This document shows positions 22,498 through 34,072 of a stretch of DNA of 64,000 bases, one piece after another. Positions within the stretch are counted from its first letter, which is position 1. Each line of letters opens with the position of its first letter. The notes under the pieces are model-generated. The model was not told where the DNA came from and ran no database searches. It saw only the letters and a program-made list of their open reading frames with translations. Position numbers and translations under genes: made by a program. The DNA comes from Miscanthus floridulus (Eukaryota; Streptophyta; Magnoliopsida; Poales; Poaceae), in the NCBI RefSeq assembly GCF_019320115.1, contig NC_089581.1, positions 67,670,166-67,734,165 of the forward strand. Direction: 5' to 3'.

Positions 22498-24900
22498 GGT
22501 GATTGCTATTCACGCTAAAATTAGAAGTGGCAGGTGTTGCAGAACTTTGATTCTTTTCCAGTTTCATCTCAGCTTCAACAAGGGAACAGAAATTAAGAGA
22601 ATAGGATAACAGTAAAAATCATCAGTGTCACAGAAGCTTTTTAAGAAATCAGTCACTTTAGATAAATTCAAGTTCCACCTGACAGTTAACTAACTGAAAA
22701 GCACCCAGACAGAACCAATGCTCTGCATTAACTATAATGAAAAAGAAAAATGACAAGACAGAACAGAACTTGCGTATTCACTTGTGTATCCATCATTTAA
22801 CTAAACTATAAGATGCCCCTTTTCTGAAAAATAAATAATGCAAAGATATGACATAGTTAAACATAATTTCGAATATCAACTTGACATAGACGAATTAATT
22901 GCTTGATTTCGATATATTTGTTGAACTAGGATTACCAATATCAACATGACAGCTAAACAGAACGTGCCAACACAATAAAAAAGGTCATACTGGAAAAGAC
23001 ATGGGCATATCAGACACAACATCACACAGCAAAATCTCTAGAAATGAAGAGTCTTGCAAATTACTTGAAGGAAAGCTTATCAGGACGGGATTTTTTTCCT
23101 GGGGAAATCTGGACATCAATAAAGACCGCCTCAAGCACAACATTTGGATATCAAAGATCCAAACCTTCCATTTTACTCTGCGTCAAGCACATGCACACAC
23201 AAGGCAGATATACACAAGCAAAGAGCCAAAGACAGAATGTGTAAAACGTGGTCTGGCTGACTGAATAGTAGTAAAAGCTTTTAAATTTTTGATTTGCCTT
23301 GTAGTGTCGGTTAAATGTTTAATCCTTGACTAGTAGTACGAAGCAGTACTTACTGATTTTTTTCCAATTAGAACGACCATTTAAATGCTTAAACAGTAGT
23401 AGTACTGCTAATATTATTCCATTTTTGTCAGTTATTGGTAGGATGTATTGATAATTTAATCCTTGGCTAATAGTACTAGTATTAAGGGCCAGTTTGGATA
23501 CAAAGGGCTAATTGTTAACTGCTAAAAATGAGCACTAGCTGATCAAAACAGGCGAACTAACAGGTGCGCTAAAAATTATCCAAGCCCCTGGCTAGTTGTT
23601 AGACAATTAACTAGGCACAGCCAGCTAAGAGCTAACTAATACTCAACAGACCACTGATAGGGATGTATGCACCTAATACCAGGGATCCAAATACGCTTAG
23701 CTGACTATCTTTTTACCTTTTTAGCTGCCATAGCCGATTCAAACATATACACCTAATAGTACAATCTTTTTTTTTGTAGCAGCAATTAAATGTTCGGTCA
23801 ATGGTTACCAGTTTGATTACAAAGGGCTAATTGTTAACTGCTAAAAATGAGCACTAGCTGATCGAAACAGGCGAACTAACAGGTGCGCTAAAAAATATCC
23901 AAGCCCCTGGCTAGTTGTTAGGCCATTAACTAGGCACAGCCAATAGACCATTGATAAGGATGTATGAACCTAATATTCACGGATCCAAGTACGCTTAGCT
24001 GGCTATTTTTTACTTTTTTGGCTGCCATAGCCGATCCAAACATATGCACCTAATAGTACAATCTTTTTTGTAGCAGCGATTAAATGTTCGATCTATGGTT
24101 ACTTGTATCCTAATTTTGAAGTGAGCATCCTAATAAGTAATTGAAAAGGCTCCCAGTTGCTACTTATTACCATGTACAGCAAGTAGAACATTCAGCGGAG
24201 ACGATTTTGCCGCCCAAAAAAATAGATCCCAAATCTACGAGAGATCTGGAGGGCCCAGCAACTACATGAAATCCGCGCCCCCAGAATCTCCATAGAACCA
24301 CAGAAGTAGCGATAACGGCACAGCCGCATCACGCAGCAGCAGATCTCGAAGATTAGGACTCAAAGCAACGGACGCGGCCGCATAAGAATCCGGTCACAAA
24401 CGAATCACGCTTGAAGAGAGCTAGCACGGGACGCGAGGCGGCGCAGCGATAGAGCTAAAGACGCGGCATTTGGAGGAAGCAGGAGGAGTATGAGCGGAAG
24501 CATGAACGGAGGAGGGATTGAATGGTTTACCTGAAACAGGCCGCGCAGCTCAGGACCCGGCGGCTCCTCCCATCTTGCGAAGGGAAAGGGAAACCGAGCG
24601 CGAGCTAGACTGTTCCCTGACACCGCCTACGAGCGCGAGCTGGTTGTTCCCAGACACCGCCGGCGAGCGCGAGCTAGGGGATGAATCAACGGGCGCGGCA
24701 ACCGAAGGCAGACCTAGAGCAATAAATTTTCTCCCCTATTCCCCTGTTTTGCATCGAAACAGAGAGAGAAGGGAAGAGGAACGGCGCTTTTGTACCCAGG
24801 CGCGGGGCGAGGTGGAGGGAAAACCGAAAATTTTCGGCAGGGGTTGGCGCCAAAACCAGGCCGAGCAGGAGCGGAGAACGCGGAGCGGGACCCGCCGCCA
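22498..24900 (-). other. 5' UTR and 2-kb leader intron of the F-box gene
   Basis: Just upstream of the ATG the minus strand reads TTTTAG at 22520-22515, then 17 nt to the ATG: an acceptor. The best donor is CAG/GTAAAC at 24531/24530, giving a 2016-bp leader intron (22515-24530). A GC-rich exon continues right from 24531, with its 5' end perhaps at 24700-24900. Long leader introns are common in plant regulatory genes. The transcription start is not resolved. Confidence 0.5.
23490..24103. repeat. 319-bp tandem duplication inside the leader intron
   Basis: Copy 1 (23490-23808) and copy 2 (23809-24103) both start CAGTTTG..TACAAAGGGC and end ATGGTTAC. Copy 2 lacks about 24 bp near its middle. The copies are otherwise nearly identical and contain MITE-like sequence (GGCTAATTGTTAACTGC ... 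GGATCCAA). Confidence 0.8.
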
Positions 24901-25223
24901 GGGTAGGGGAGCTGGGGAGGTTCGGATCTGAGCTGGAGACCCTGCCGTCGTCATCTAGGGGCGCGGGTAAGCCGTACCCGTACGTGCGCCGTGCACGCGC
25001 CGACGCGGGGGAATCCCGATGCCGCCGAGACGGCACCTTCCGAAACCGGAGCTCGGTCGACAGTCGGCGCCCCTCCGACGAGCGGGGCCTGCCTCAACGG
25101 CGTTAGTTGCGGCGTGAGCATGGTGGGTTCGGTTCGGGACGTGGGTGGGGACCGACCGACCTGTGGTTTCCTTCAGTTCTCAGGCGTGGCTGCCTGCGCC
25201 AGCGCGGGTGCGTGGGTTGCCTG
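24901..25223. other. GC-rich promoter-proximal region of the F-box gene
   Basis: GC-rich, CpG-dense DNA upstream of the F-box gene. Frames are open on both strands, but no domain or clear TATA box was recognised. Confidence 0.4.
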
Positions 25224-26058
25224 AGAGCAAGTTTAATAAAAACGCCGGCAGCAGGCTGCATACCCATGCCACATCAGTGGTCAGTCTGCTGTGCCTTCAG
25301 CAACGAAGACTGATATAGTGGGGCAGAGTGTAGGATTGGCTGTAGTATTTAATGCTCAGATCAATATACGTTCAGATGTTCAGAGCATTGCGGGCTGAGA
25401 GTTTTCTTCTCGTGGCTTGTGCTGCAGCCGGCTGCAGCCGACGAGAAGGGAATCACCCGCTCCAGTCTCTCTCCTACCGTGGCATCTTTTTTTTTTCGAC
25501 GTGGACTGCTCTTCGCCGGCTCAAAAGCGTTATTATACTTGCTGATGCCGGCTGCCGCGCCGGGTTCCGCGCGTGGCGGGGGTGGGGCCGGGGGCGGGGA
25601 CGGGGGCGCAGCGCAGGTGTCTGCGGTGCGGAAACCATGGACCTCAGCGGGGCCGTTGGCGGGATTCGATTGATCGATCCCCAACTTCTCGGTCGTTTCC
25701 GTCGGTGCGCTGTGCGGTGGGAGCTGGGAGGGCATGCGTATCGGCATCGTGCCGACTGCCGAGGGGAACGGGCGTCGGCGGGGCGTGGGCCTCTGCATTG
25801 CGAGGTGCGCCGGCTGTGCTGTTGGGTCTGAGCGTTGGGCGTTGCGTGGCATCAGTGTGATGTGTGTACACACATTTCAAGAGCAACGGGCTAGATGCTG
25901 AGGTAAAAAAAAAAAGAAAAGAAACAATATGTAAGTTTACAGCGAGAGAGGCAAGTGAGTTATGTATTAATAAAAAGAGCTAATTATTATATTAGTGGGT
26001 TAAGAGAAGGCTGTAAGCAGCCACCTAACTTTGCCGATGATATTATTAGCCTCGCTCT
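25224..26058. mobile_element. Non-autonomous DNA transposon with GC-rich cargo
   Basis: The left end AGAGCAAGTTTAATA and the inverse of the right end (AGAGCGAGGCTAATA) match at 12 of 15 positions, a terminal inverted repeat of a MITE type common in grasses. The interior at 25410-25880 is GC-rich and open in most frames, unlike the AT-rich ends. I saw no clean target duplication. The interior may be captured sequence; no protein family was recognised. Confidence 0.5.
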
Positions 26059-27700
26059 TAATCACTTCCATCAAATACGTATTGATGCTAGTACTTTTCC
26101 AATTGATGGACACTAGTACTCCTTCCCCACCCTCAATGCACCCAACATACATTTTTAACTTCTATTCACTAGAGTCGTTAGCAGGCACATTTGCAAAGTG
26201 CAATGATTGATATGAAGAGTGCATTGATCGGTGCGCTGTTTTGCACAGTGCCATCGGATGATATCAGTTAGCTTGGCGTGTGAGCGTATCTAACCCCGTA
26301 TCTAACCCCAATTTAGTTATTTGGAGTTTCGGTGATTGATGAATACAAGTGCTTGTGAACTAATGTGTTTCTGCAGCGGATAATTACATTGGTTACTCAC
26401 AAGAATGGACACCATGTCTTGTCTCTAAAGATTTGTGGATAGTATTGATGCAAAGGATAGCTGTGAGGACCAAGGACTCTAGGGCTAATGTGTAAACTTG
26501 GTGCTCCAAGAAATTCGTTGTAGGTATTTTAGAGTTTTGTTTTTTTCGTTGGTCATACTACTAAAGGGGTTCAAGGCATACATCTTGAGGGACTCCGTTC
26601 CTCGGACTTCCTTCGCCCATCTGAACCAAAAATCCCCTTGTGTCCCCGTTTCATCACGTACTAAAGTACTATTTTATTTGCTCAGAGGGTTGGACATCGA
26701 TGCCTGTTCAAGCCTCGGTGCTAGCTTTTTGGAACTGAGCATCGGCAATGAAAAATTCGATGATCATGAAGAGAGGTCAGTTGATCGTAAACGATCGTGG
26801 ATTATAAGTCAGAACAATATTTTTCTTCCACACCGTACCAGCCAACAGGCTGACAATCATCAAAGCATCGTTTTTCTACCACACTACGGGTGCTCCGAAG
26901 GAAGCAAACCTTTATTCTCTTGATTGATGCCAGCTCAGCTTACATGTACAAAAAAAAAAAGTACTACTTTTTGGTGTTAAAATGGACATATATCAAATGT
27001 TACTGCTAAAAACTTCTGCATTTTTGTATTTGTAGCTTATATAGCTAGATGTAAATATGTACGTACGTAGCACTTTATAGCGTTCCTACAGGATCTCTAC
27101 TTCCCTGTGTTGGATGCGCTACTGTCCAGAGTTTGTGACGTATAAAGCTGCATGACTAAAGTTTGAAAGGTATTTACATTCTTATGCTATTATGTTATTA
27201 ATTCGTGGTTGTTGAATTAAAACAGATCCTTAAGGATATGGGTCTTTGTGCGAAAGATTGTCTATTTCAAGAAAAAAGATCTCGAACCCCAATAGGTAGG
27301 AGTCGTAGGTACAAAGTCTATCTCACTTTTGTGCTTGTACTTACTCTCTCCAAGTAGGCGAGTACTGTATGATGCCAAGTAAAACCAATTAATACTAGCA
27401 TTGTGTTGATGCTCCAATTAGCTTCATGACATTGCAAATTACTACTAGTGGCCTAACCTGTAGGCAACAACTATTGAACTACTACGGTGTACTGCTACAG
27501 ATTTAATGGTGATGCTCCCTCTAGTAGTAGTATTAGCTGCAACCAGTACACGTGATTAATCGGTCCTGTAGGTGTGTGTTAGTAGTAAAAATTATCATAC
27601 TGTGAAGTCCAGTAAATCGGCCAGCAAGACACAGCACACGGTCGGGCCCATGACTCCATGAGCACTTTTCGTCACCGGATGGCACCACCACGTACGGGAG
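26059..27700. other. Intergenic, no gene recognised
   Basis: AT-rich DNA. About 26790-26860 has a fragment similar to the TTATAAGTCA/TTTTTCT MITE family seen elsewhere in the window. The open frame at 26498-26923 spans this fragment and shows no domain. Confidence 0.45.
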
Positions 27701-27709
27701 TTGCGGTTC

Positions 27710-28020
27710 TGAAGTGCCCTGGGAAAAAGCTGCTGTGGGCTGTGAGTTGTAGAAAAGCTGAAAGCTGTTTGGTTAAACAAGTATAAAATATACCTTTTAT
27801 CTTTATCTCTCTTGAAACAACTATGGAAGAGCTTTTTATTCCACCAATTTCGAAAAGCAGAAAGCCAAAAGCCAAAAGCAGGGTCAAACCAGCTTTCAAA
27901 AATGAACTATGGAAAAGCAGCTGCTTCTGAAAAAACACCCTCCAAAAACAGCCCCTTTGGTTGGGCTTTTGGCTTTTGGGACCAAAAGCCAAAGCCAAAA
28001 GCCCAACCAAACAGGGCCTA
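27710..28020. mobile_element. MITE rich in CAAAAGCC words
   Basis: The right end CCAAACAGGGCCTAA is a typical grass MITE end; GGCTTTTGG and CCAAAAGCC words inside make the element self-complementary. The left end is not defined. Confidence 0.5.
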
Positions 28021-28037
28021 AGGGGCGTTCTAATGCC

Positions 28038-28329
28038 GTGACTAAAGTTCAGAAGGTGTTATACGGAGATATTGTATGGGTGTTCGGATATTAATAAAAA
28101 AAACAAATTATAGAATCCGTCAGTGATCTGTGAGATAAATTTATTAAGCCTAATTAATCCATTATTAGCACATGCTTATTGTAGCATCATATTATCAAAT
28201 CGTGGATTAATTAGGTTTAAAAAATTCGTCTCGCAAAACAATCTCGATCTGTACATTTAGTTTCATAAATATTATATATTTAATACTACATGTATATCTG
28301 ATGAGACAACGACTAAAGTTTAGAAGGTG
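28038..28329. mobile_element. MITE with internal 13-bp palindrome arms
   Basis: Perfect inverted arms CCTAATTAATCCA (28149-28161) and TGGATTAATTAGG (28203-28215), the hallmark of a widespread grass MITE group. GACTAAAGTT(C/T)AGAAGGTG occurs as a direct repeat at both borders. Confidence 0.55.
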
Positions 28330-28549
28330 GAACCATAAACCACCTTGGCATTATGCTAGGAGTCTTCAGTCTGTTTGTCCGTGCTGTGGTGCACTGTATG
28401 AAGGTGCCCTACGATAAATGCATTTCTTTGTCCGAAACTGAGGCTTGAACGCGAGATTTTTCTTCCTGTTCTTACATTTTTTTTCTATAAAAATAAATTG
28501 ATTTCTGTAAAAAAATCTATTCGATTCTTGTGAAATTCTTGCTTTATAA

Positions 28550-30210
28550 GGGCCTGTTTGGGACGGCTTCGCTCCACCTTTTGTAGCTCTGCTCCTAAAC
28601 TTTCCTGACAAATGGGTCCAACTCCACAAACTCTGATCCAAAAAAAGATGGAGTTTTGGTACAACTCCATATTTTTCACGGAGCTCCTCATAGGATACTT
28701 CACGAACCAGCGTTTCATATGTCCTCATAGAATTAGAGGTAGTTACCCGTAATTACCACTCGTTACGCAGATACCGTTTCCTTCTATTTCCTCCCGTCGC
28801 CCCCACCCCCCCCCCCCCCCCCACACCCCCAAATGCTTCTTTCCCCTTTCGTTCCGGCAGCGCATACGGGCCAACGAATCCGGCGTTGCTGGCGGAACGC
28901 AACCGGCAACCGGTGCCCCTCCCGCTGGAGCTCGTCGGAGGTCATCGGGCCCGCGCTCCCCGCTCGTCCGCTCTGGTCCGAGCTCCTCCCGCCTCCGTGG
29001 CTGTGCCGCCCACCGCGTGACCCCCGTTCCCCGCCCCTGCGGCCCCGCGGTGGCGGCTGGATGCTGGCCCGGCGCTCGGCCTGACCTGCGCGCATGGCGG
29101 CCCCAAGCTGCGGCGGCCTCCACATCGCCATGGTGGCCTGGGTGGTGGCGGTGTCGCGGGTGGATACGGACGGCCCCCCCGGAGGCGGAGGCGGACGGCC
29201 ATCCGGAGGCGCAACCACCCTGGAACTCGTCAGCGCCACCCCCACCTCGCTCGACTGCCACCCACCCAGGCACTACCCCGCATGGCCGCACCCCAGACGG
29301 CGCTAGCCCAACTGCATCTGGCATCTCAGACGGGGCATCCGCCGTGAAGGACCTGGATCTTCTTGTGGATGGGGTTTGAGCAGGGGAGGAGATTTGCAGA
29401 GGTCTAGCTCTACTGACTCGCACAGCAGGCCTTTCTCGGCTAGCCTGATGTGGCAACGCTGATTGAACAGGCTCACCCACAAGTCTTGTAGCTGTATTGC
29501 TGGATCACATGATTTGTACTGAAGAAGGTGCCGATAAGAGTACCGAATCCAAGTTTTAGAAATTGCTGGCAAAAATAATTACACAGTGGACTTCACATGG
29601 TAGAAGTGTACTTCAGAAAAATGATAGTGGCTACACAGAGTCTCATAATTTGCATTTCATTAGTGCTCAATCAGTTTCTGAATGATTTCAGTTTTTAATT
29701 TCGGTAGCAAATTTCAGTATGTAATTTTAGTTTTAAATTTCAGTTAGCATTTTCAGTTTTAATTTTATTTTTTAATCTGAATTAGGATTCAGTTTTTAAT
29801 TACAGTTACTATTTATGTATGGACAATTATTTGTATCCGAAATATGAACTTTGTCAATTATCCATCAAGCGCTTTGAAATTTACGTGACAAAAGTATGAA
29901 ATTATTTGGCCGAAATATTTGTTTTTTACTTTTCTCCAATAAATTAAATGAGATTATAATATTTACACCATATTTGAATTGGTAAAAAAATATTCAATTA
30001 CACATGCTCTGCATACAACAGAATATACACCAAACATCGATCAGGGCATAGTAGACCTTTCCTATAGAAACCTCATGTTTCCAGAGCTGGAGCTAAACTG
30101 CGTGCCAAACAGGTCCACTTACTTTAGAAACTCTACAGTGAAGCTGCTCTGTGATGGAGTTGGTGGAGCAGAGCTGAAAAAGATGGAGCAGAGTAGTCCC
30201 AAACAGGCCC
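28550..30210. mobile_element. PIF/Harbinger-like non-autonomous element with GC-rich cargo
   Basis: Ends GGGCCTGTTTGGGAC...GTCCCAAACAGGCCC are inverted; the imperfect inverted repeat extends about 46 bp (both inner parts contain AGCTCTGCTCC). TAA lies directly outside both ends (28547-28549, 30211-30213), a 3-bp target duplication as made by PIF/Harbinger transposases. The 1661-bp element has no transposase. Its left interior (28760-29500) is GC-rich, with a run of 17 C at 28806-28822, and reads as long overlapping frames on both strands; the right interior is AT-rich. It looks like a Pack-type element carrying host sequence, source unknown. Confidence 0.72.
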
Positions 30211-30787
30211 TAAAGAGGCACTGAGGCGGCTCGGCTCCATGCGGCTCCGACTTTGACAAAATATAACTGGAAAAGTAAAGAAACCAGAAGGGCCAATGTT
30301 ACTGCTACCGTTGCATCGCCGGAGCCGGCCCGAGCCATTTTCTGTGCTTTACTTCGCCAGGAATAAAAATCTGTGAATAGAACTTCATTACTTCAGGGTT
30401 AGCAGTTAGGCACAAATCATGGCATCGGTGGCAGGCCTTGCAATGCATGTGAGTTCCACATCCCCTGAAGAAAAGAAGTTGGGATTTTCTCCATGCCATG
30501 GCCACCTTCGTCTACCTCAAGCCAAAATGCCGACACGGCATGACCGGAAAGAGACCAAAATCCAAAGCGAAAGCGAAAGCAAAAGACACCGAAAGGGAAA
30601 GGCAGATGCAGGCGAGAATAAAGGCGGGGAATTGAATTTGAAGCAGCTGCCTGCGCCGACCAGCTTACATACTCAACCTTCTCGCCTTCGATTCCTTCCC
30701 ACAATTAGCAAGAGCTCGTATTCTTCAATTCTCTTCCAACAGCTCTCCACTTGTCACCGAGGCCTCGCGGCGGCCGCCGGCTGCTCC

Positions 30788-33036
30788 ATGGCCTCTTCGT
30801 CCTCCTCGTCCTCACCCTCCAACCCCGCGTTGCCACAGCCGCCGCCTCTGCTGCTGCCGCCACCGGAGCCGGCGTCTTCACCCGCGCCTGTGCCGCCGCT
30901 GCCGGAGGCCAGGCCCGGGCCCAGGCCGAGCCCCACCGTCGCCGATGGCATCCGCGGTCTGCTCAGGTCCGGCGAGGCGCTCATCCGCGCCGTCTTCAAG
31001 CGTAACTCCGGCCAGCCGCGCCTTCCCGTGAAGCATCAGCAGCATCACCTTCACCACCACCAGCCGCAACACCGCCCTGTATGCTCTCCACCTCCCCCTT
31101 CTTGAGAATTCATTCATGACCTGTGAAATTGAGTCCTACTAGTGATTAGTAGTGACTAGCATTGGCCATCTGATGTTCGTGCCGCCACCTAATTGCTTCA
31201 AATGTCTGTCATTTTCACATCCATGGTTTGCTCCTCACCACAAAATTTGTTGATCAGGATTTGAACTTGACATGAGTCATATGTCATGCTCCACATTTTC
31301 CATGGTTGCTGTTTTCATGTGGTTTGTGCACATTTAAATAGCAGTTTCTGTAAATCCAGAACAGTTTTGTGTTACGAAATTCCCATAGCAGCAGGCAAAT
31401 TTTTAAATGGATTTTACTAAGCTATTACTTAAGATATTATAACTGACAAACTGCAAGCTGCAAGTTTGCTCTACAGAGTTATCTTGGCTATGCAAATTGG
31501 TTTGTTCGAACCATGGACTACAAGCTGCATTTATTAGGTCAGATGAACAATATACTAACGTTTGAAGACATGCACAAGTAATTGCTTCTTACATAACCTG
31601 CACTTAACAAATAGTCAAACATCATTAGTTAGTCCAAGTGGGCATTCTTTCCTCCTTGATCTATGTTCTTACTTCAGAAGTGGCTCACTGCTCTTTTTTT
31701 TTTACCGCAGGGTGATATCATGAAGCGCATACAAAGAGAAACATTTTCCGATGTCATGAAGTTCAAGGAGAAACATGATCAGATCGAACACATCCTTTCG
31801 TTATATAAAACTGGCAAGGGGTTTGAGTTCCTAGATCTCCCTATCCAGGTGAAAATAGCACTTGATGCGGTTGGGGCACTGTTTCTTGTCGACGGTACTG
31901 AATTCGAACAAGCAAAAGCAACCCTTGACAAGGTGGGGAGAAGAACGGGCCTCAGTTCAAGGTTCGTCTTTGAGTCAAAGACCAGGGGCAAAGACACCAT
32001 TGCTGCAGAGCTCTCAACTCAGCTCGGAGCAGGTGACCATTTGGGGAGACCTGTAGAGCTGACTAGGCTGCAGTACAGTGCTCGGATCAACAAATGGCTG
32101 TGGATGACCTTAGTCCCGTTTGGAGCCCGGTGCAACAACTTCTTGCATAGTCCAAGCATGATTCAGGTATGTGTCCCTTCTGCTGCAAGCATTGGCACAG
32201 CTGTTGCTTTCCTTGGACAAAACTGAACCATGTAGTAACTCGACTGATGAAATTGTGAAAATTGTTGTCAGAATCTACGGAGTCAAGCCTCTTTCGACGG
32301 TCCACCTTCATTTTTCGACCATCACAACTGCGGTGCTGGTTTGAGAATCGAAGGGTCCAAATTCACCGCCTCCTTTTCTGAGCTAATCTTCGGTTCAGGA
32401 GGACTAGACAGTGGAGGCGGAGGAACTAACCGCATGACAACATTCGGGCAAGTGTCCTGCAAACCAGCCAATGATGTCAAGCTTAGTTTGTCGGGAATTT
32501 GGCAGGTCCACTCATTGTCGCCCCGGTTCAACAATCTCGGAATCCTTGCTATTCCACTAGGCAGCCTAAAACCAGGAAACCCCACAGTAAGCGGTACAGG
32601 AGAACATACCGAATTGAGTGTGAAATTCAACAATCAGACTGGTGCCAGTGCCACTTCACACACCGTAGTGGCAGTGCGCGGTGCCTCTCCCGCTGTGCAG
32701 CTACCGCAGTCGATGGCGCTGATGGTGGACTGCGAGCTGTACCAAACTCTCAAGACAGAAGGTTGGTTTCAGATGGAGAGGTCCATCCATGGACCAGTGC
32801 GCTGGGGCTTCTCGTTGTCCGACATCCCGGATAATGAACTCGGGTGGGGCGTGAAGGTGAGCGGCGGCACGGCTGAAGAGATGAGGAGGAGGAATCAGCT
32901 GCAGCACCTGGAACTGGAAGGTTTCCTCAACTTCAACCTTGGTAAGGGCGCAAGGTTGCAACCAGGACTTGTGTATGCCAAAATGGAGAGTAAGATGACG
33001 CCGGCGCTGTTTCTGCGCTCGTCGTGGGCCATGTGA
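30788..33036 (+). CDS. Uncharacterised plant protein, 3 exons, 503 aa
   Basis: Exons 30788-31078, 31711-32166 and 32272-33036 join in frame (1512 nt); introns are 632 and 105 bp with GT...AG ends. Residues 1-60 are Ser/Pro/Ala-rich, followed by an amphipathic stretch (DGIRGLLRSGEALIRAVFKR, about 53-72) and a His-rich run ending exon 1. Exon 2 begins GDIMKRIQRETFSDVM and is mostly helical in character. The C-terminal 250 residues alternate polar and hydrophobic residues with many Gly, and end GLVYAKMES...FLRSSWAM, suggesting repeated amphipathic beta-strands as in organelle outer-membrane barrels; that is inference. No catalytic motif or named domain was recognised. An in-frame ATG at 30419 would add 123 residues; 30788 was preferred because GC content and codon character change there. 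Confidence 0.85.
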
Positions 33037-33282
33037 TTTCATCCTTACAGCATGTGGTTTCTGGTTGTGAGACTTATCTTCTATTTTGCCTTGTTTGGTC
33101 ACCTGTTAACCGCTGATATTGTTGCAGCTAATAACCATTTTGACTGACATCCTTGGAGTCTACTTTGAAACCCCACAGCTGCATTGTTTCGTGTGATTTT
33201 CAGTCCAAGGATTACTACATGGCAAATGGATCATAATTTGTCATAATATTTTTTACAGCTTTAACTACTTTTGTAATTGGCC

Positions 33283-33324
<42 letters not shown>

Positions 33325-33562
33325 ACCAGCAGTATATGTAATAGATTCTAAAGAGTAGATTGGCAAACAAATCGAGTAAGGCCAAGACAGTTGCATCAAA
33401 CAAGTAACCCACAATCACAACCGTTGTGGACAATTGCCCACATAGAGGCAGAGGCAGGAAAATGCAAGGGCGAGCCAGCATGGTAAACAACTAACAAGTT
33501 TAATAACTGAGCGAGATTTGCAACTAAGATGATATAAGTTCTCCCAGGCTAGGAGTAGAGAC
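33037..33562. other. 3' flank of the 503-aa gene
   Basis: Likely 3' UTR in the first 150-200 bp. The rest holds a long C homopolymer and no gene. Confidence 0.45.
33285..33314. repeat. 30-nt C homopolymer followed by 11 A
   Basis: An uninterrupted C run then an A run. The length may include sequencing or assembly error. Confidence 0.8.
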
Positions 33563-33788
33563 CATGGTTTCCAATATCGGCCGAAATCTCCTGATATTTC
33601 CGATATATCCTCTTTATCCGTAGATGCCGATAAGGAAATATCTATCTTTTTCATACAAATTTTATTTAAATTTACTTAAATTCAAATTAAATTTTATTTG
33701 AATTTGATTCGATATTTCCGATATATCATGTTTATCCTCTTTATCTGTGACCCCCGATAAATTTTAATCTCCGAAAATGAAAACCTTG
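33563..33788. mobile_element. hAT-type MITE with perfect 8-bp TSD
   Basis: Ends CATGGTTTCCA and (inverted) CAAGGTTTTCA; flanked by GTAGAGAC at 33555-33562 and 33789-33796. The 226-bp interior carries GATATTTCCGATATATC twice. Ends starting CA and an 8-bp duplication fit the hAT superfamily. It lies downstream of the SKP1-like gene. Confidence 0.85.
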
Positions 33789-34072
33789 GTAGAGACTAGT
33801 GATGCCTTAAACTGAACAAAGTGTGCAAGAAGCATACCACTTTCCACTGATGAAAACCAGTTGAACAGACATCCATCCATCCACAATTCACACCAAAACT
33901 TTCAGAGTTAGAAGCTCAACCCACCCAGTTTGTTTTGCATTGACTTCTCACAAACTGATCTATCTATGACCTGCCTACTTGACATCAAACTGAATGTGCC
34001 TATTTCTTCGGGTAACCACCCAGAACCGCAGCAGGACGAACGTATGCAATGTAAGCAAGGAGGAGGCGCGGT

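Noticed and set aside
28743..29480. 245-aa minus-strand frame and overlapping plus-strand frames
   Set aside because: They lie wholly inside a DNA transposon, run across a C homopolymer and show no family motif.
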